In this document: in pieces, positions 61,636 to 64,000 of the stretch
Position numbering within the stretch: position 1 is the stretch's first letter
Layout of the letters: each line of letters starts with the position of its first letter
Notes under the pieces: generated by a model
The model's database searches: none
Seen by the model: only the letters and a program-made list of their open reading frames with translations
Told to the model about the DNA's origin: nothing
NCBI GenBank assembly: GCA_964035575.1
Contig: OZ037884.1
Coordinates: 620,001-684,000, forward strand
Direction: 5' to 3'
Length of the DNA: 64,000 nt
From: Rhynchopus sp. YZ270_cl-10
Taxonomy: Eukaryota; Euglenozoa; Diplonemea; Diplonemida; Diplonemidae
Position numbers and translations under genes: made by a program

Positions 61636-62638
61636 ATGACTGAAGTGCCGACACCCGCAGCAGCGCCACTCAGGGCGAACTGTGTTGAGATCGAGCCGGT
61701 GCTGACCCGCAAGGAGAAGAAGAATCTTGAGGCAAAGAAAAAGCTCGATAAAACGTTGAAGGCAATGACCAGGTATTTCATTCCCCACCCAAATGTCTTT
61801 CAAAATGCAAAAATGCGCATTTTCCCACCCCTTAACACTTATAAGGGTTTGCCTTGCATCCACTAAGGTGTTTGCAATGTTTTACTTTTCGGAGTCATTC
61901 CTAACCCTATGTCCAAAGCTTTCATCATTTTTGTTACTACCAGAAGCTGGTGGATAAAACTCCATCTTTCGATTGAAAATTATATCTTAATCTTGTTACT
62001 ACCCTATAACAGGAGTCTAAATTATATTTTGGGCATAACTAGGTCGTCGTGCCCTTTAATATTAACACCCGTTTTTCATTTTGTGCTTTCATCCATATCG
62101 TACGTGGTTCAGTTGAGGTGCTTGCATAAACATTCTTCATTTCCCCCCCAACAGACTTGCCGCAGAGAACAGAAGAGTTGAGGACGACCCAAACCAGACC
62201 AGGCCGCGCACTTCGTTGTCAGGGTTTTGGCGAAAAAGGAAGGAGATGGCGAAGTGCTGTGTGTTTATTGGCAACCTGCCTGAGACGATAACGGATGGGG
62301 AGGTACGCGACTTCTTTAAGGAGGACGGGGCAGTGGGGGAGCTGCGGTGGCTGCCGCCGGGGAGGGGCAACTGCATGGTGTACGCTCAGTTTAAGGATTT
62401 GGAGTCTGCTACAAAGGCATGTGCACGTGACGGGTGTTTCTATGACACATACAAGCTCCGTATCAACCTCGCAAACGACAAAACCGAACGGTCCTCAGCA
62501 ATCAAAAAGCGTACCGGAGACGACCTTGACACGGAGGTCTTCGCCGACGTCATCCAACCCACCATCTCCGCCGCCAAGCGAGCACGGCTCAGTGAACTCC
62601 CCCACCCCCCAAGAAACATCGTTTCCGTTATCGATTGA
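61636..62638 (+). CDS. Single-RRM RNA-binding protein, two exons
   Basis: Exons 61636-61772 and 62155-62638, joined in phase 2 (AG|A), donor GTATTT, acceptor CCCAACAG; 206 residues, TGA stop. A Lys/Glu-rich helix (RKEKKNLEAKKKLDKTLKAM) spans the junction region. The RRM follows, with RNP2 CCVFIGNLP near residue 78 and an RNP1-like RGNCMVYAQF near 112, and ends at YKLRINLAN. The tail is charged, with a KKR patch and AAKRARL, suggesting a nuclear protein. RNP1 lacks the usual central Gly-Phe-Ala/Gly-F pattern but keeps an aromatic. The target RNA cannot be told. The acceptor lies at the end of a repeat E copy. Confidence 0.85.
62079..62154 (+). repeat. Repeat E copy supplying a 3' splice site
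   Basis: GTGCTTTCATCCATATCGTA, GTGGTTCAGTTGAGGTGCTT, GCATAAACATTCTTC, then CCCCCCAACAG, which is the acceptor of the RRM gene. Confidence 0.75.
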
Positions 62639-63091
62639 GAATTTTTTGGATCATTTTAGGGGTGAAATCGGGTGGGGTAGGCGGGGGAGGGGTGTGTGGT
62701 GGTGGGGAAACTGTCAGAGGTACCTGCATTCAGCAGGAAGGCGTGGTTTTTGTGCACGATCAGATTTTTTTTTTGTTACTCTTTCTCAGACAAAACAAAA
62801 GGGGGGGCCTGATTTAGATCTGTACCTTGGAGGGGTTTTTTTCCTTCTTATTCTAGGGTTATTGAAGGACCCGGTTTGCGGGGTTTAGCTGTTTTACAGG
62901 TTTGAACGAGACGTAGACTCCTGCCAGTAGTCTACCCATCCGCTGTCCACGCAAATTTTTCTTCCTTTTATCCAACTATGTGTCCGGGAGGGGCAAAAAT
63001 GACATCCTAGAAGTCTTCTTTCTTCAACACCCACACCACAGCCCCCCCTCCTCCCACGGGAGTGGCATAGCCCTCCCCCCTCAACAAAAAA
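62639..63091. other. Intergenic, no gene or repeat recognised
   Basis: G- and T-rich after the RRM gene, then a C-rich stretch (63040-63085) before the next ATG. Confidence 0.55.
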
Positions 63092-64000
63092 ATGACGGAC
63101 CCCTCCTCCCCCATGAACGACCTCTGGGAGACCATCGTTGCGGCTGATGTCGCTCTGGAGGCCTGCGTGCTGGCAGGCCTTGTGGTGCTGCTGACTGTGC
63201 TGCTTGGGTTGCAGATGCGAGAGAGGCGAGGGTGTCAGGATGGGACTGTGCAGGAGGTGTGCCGGCGGGTGCGTGGTGAAGTGGGTGCAGTCCAGAGTGG
63301 CGCCGTGCCGTCGGTGCAGGCGTTGGCAAACGCTATGGAGTTTCTGCAAGGCGAGTACGCACAGCGTTTAGCGCACGCACCAGATGTGCTCCGCCGCATG
63401 GTTGCAGACGAAGGTGGCGCACTCCCCCCAAAGGCCTTGACGCAAGAAGCAGACTTCTACACAGAGTTCCTCGCACAGAGCGCAGAGGGCACAGAGCGGC
63501 TCCGTCAGCGCATGAGTCTGAAGGGTTTCGAACTGCTTCTCCACGTCAACAACAAAGGGGAGGGTGGCAAGAAGAATGAGGAGGTATATTTACAACCGAA
63601 ATTTTGTGTTTTTTTTTATTTGAAACAATTTCTACTATATGGTGGACTCCGTGGACAGCGGGTAAAATGAAAGAGTCAGCTAAATGGTGCCTTTGTGCGA
63701 TGTTTTTAAACTGCACAAAATTTGTAAAAACGGTGTTTAAAAAACAGGGGGGTTTTTAAGGCCATTTTTCAGCCGATTTTCATCACACTTCACTTATTCC
63801 TCACACAACCCCTTCCCAACTACTCCTCTCCCTCCTCTCCCTCCTCTCCTCCACAGTGGCATGGCGACCCTGCTTCGGTCTCATACTTCATTGCATTCTC
63901 ACCACAACGCCGTCTTGTTGTTGTCTCAGTGCAGGACACCATGTCGTGGGCAGGGTTCCTCGAGGCAGTCAGCACTGCCTCCTCCACTGCCAGCGGTGCG
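63092..64000 (+). CDS. Membrane-anchored protein, possibly lipase (class 3)-like, partial
   Basis: Exons 63092-63583 and 63857 to beyond the window edge, phase 0, donor GTATAT, acceptor CCTCCACAG. A TM segment (ACVLAGLVVLLTVLLGLQ, residues about 24-41) is followed by a helical region (VPSVQALANAMEFLQGEYAQ, DFYTEFLAQSAEGTERLRQR). Exon 2 reads WHGDPASVSYFIAFSPQRRL, VVVSVQDTMSWAGFLEAVST. The pattern of a strand, VVVS, then -DTMSWAGFL- resembles the FRGT/IRGTMS...D strand of class 3 lipases such as diacylglycerol lipase. However, the usual Arg-Gly is Gln-Asp here, and the catalytic serine would lie outside the window. Treat the family as a suggestion. Confidence 0.55.

Overview
This window is nuclear DNA from an intron-bearing unicellular eukaryote. 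GC-rich exons are separated by AT-rich DNA full of long T, A and C runs. Ten clear GT-AG introns were found. Their donors are almost all GTAT, acceptors follow a pyrimidine tract, and most junctions are phase 0 near the 3' end of the gene. TAA, TAG and TGA are all used as stops. A PGPG-repeat (SHIPPO-like) protein hints at a flagellate. The species cannot be named; a euglenozoan or another repeat-rich protist would fit, but this is inference.

Layout. 1-5930: an APE-type LINE, cut by the left edge, with ORF1 and ORF2 in one frame split by a single TGA. 8.7-21.5 kb is gene-rich: a twin-CX9C (Mic19-like) protein, COG6, a multi-pass J-domain protein, a frameshifted sialate O-acetylesterase-like gene and an ankyrin-repeat exon. 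21.5-40.8 kb is a gene desert built of dispersed hairpin repeats and small DNA transposons, with one small ORF at 27.9 kb. 40.8-44 kb: a basic low-complexity protein and the PGPG protein. 44.9-50.8 kb is an island of DNA transposons. 51.9-64 kb: a Golgi GT60-type glycosyltransferase, an acidic disordered protein, an eight-TM membrane protein, an RRM protein and the start of a membrane-anchored lipase-like gene. All recognised host genes lie on the + strand.

The host genes do not form a pathway. COG6, the GT60 enzyme and the esterase all concern the secretory route or glycans; the others are housekeeping or unknown.

The most notable content is mobile. (1) A 1.48-kb element at 44946-46421, with TGGTG...CACCA ends and a 5-bp target duplication, holds two 523-bp inverted copies of a captured gene exon. 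(2) A 3.7-kb element at 47079-50789 has CACGG ends and contains a perfect 41-copy 7-mer satellite and a TA-flanked mariner-like MITE. (3) Two hAT-like elements have perfect 8-bp duplications, one inside the COG6 intron. (4) At least six families of short hairpin-forming repeats recur throughout. One is the LINE's own 3' tail, two show compensatory stem changes, and several lie in host introns just before the 3' splice site.
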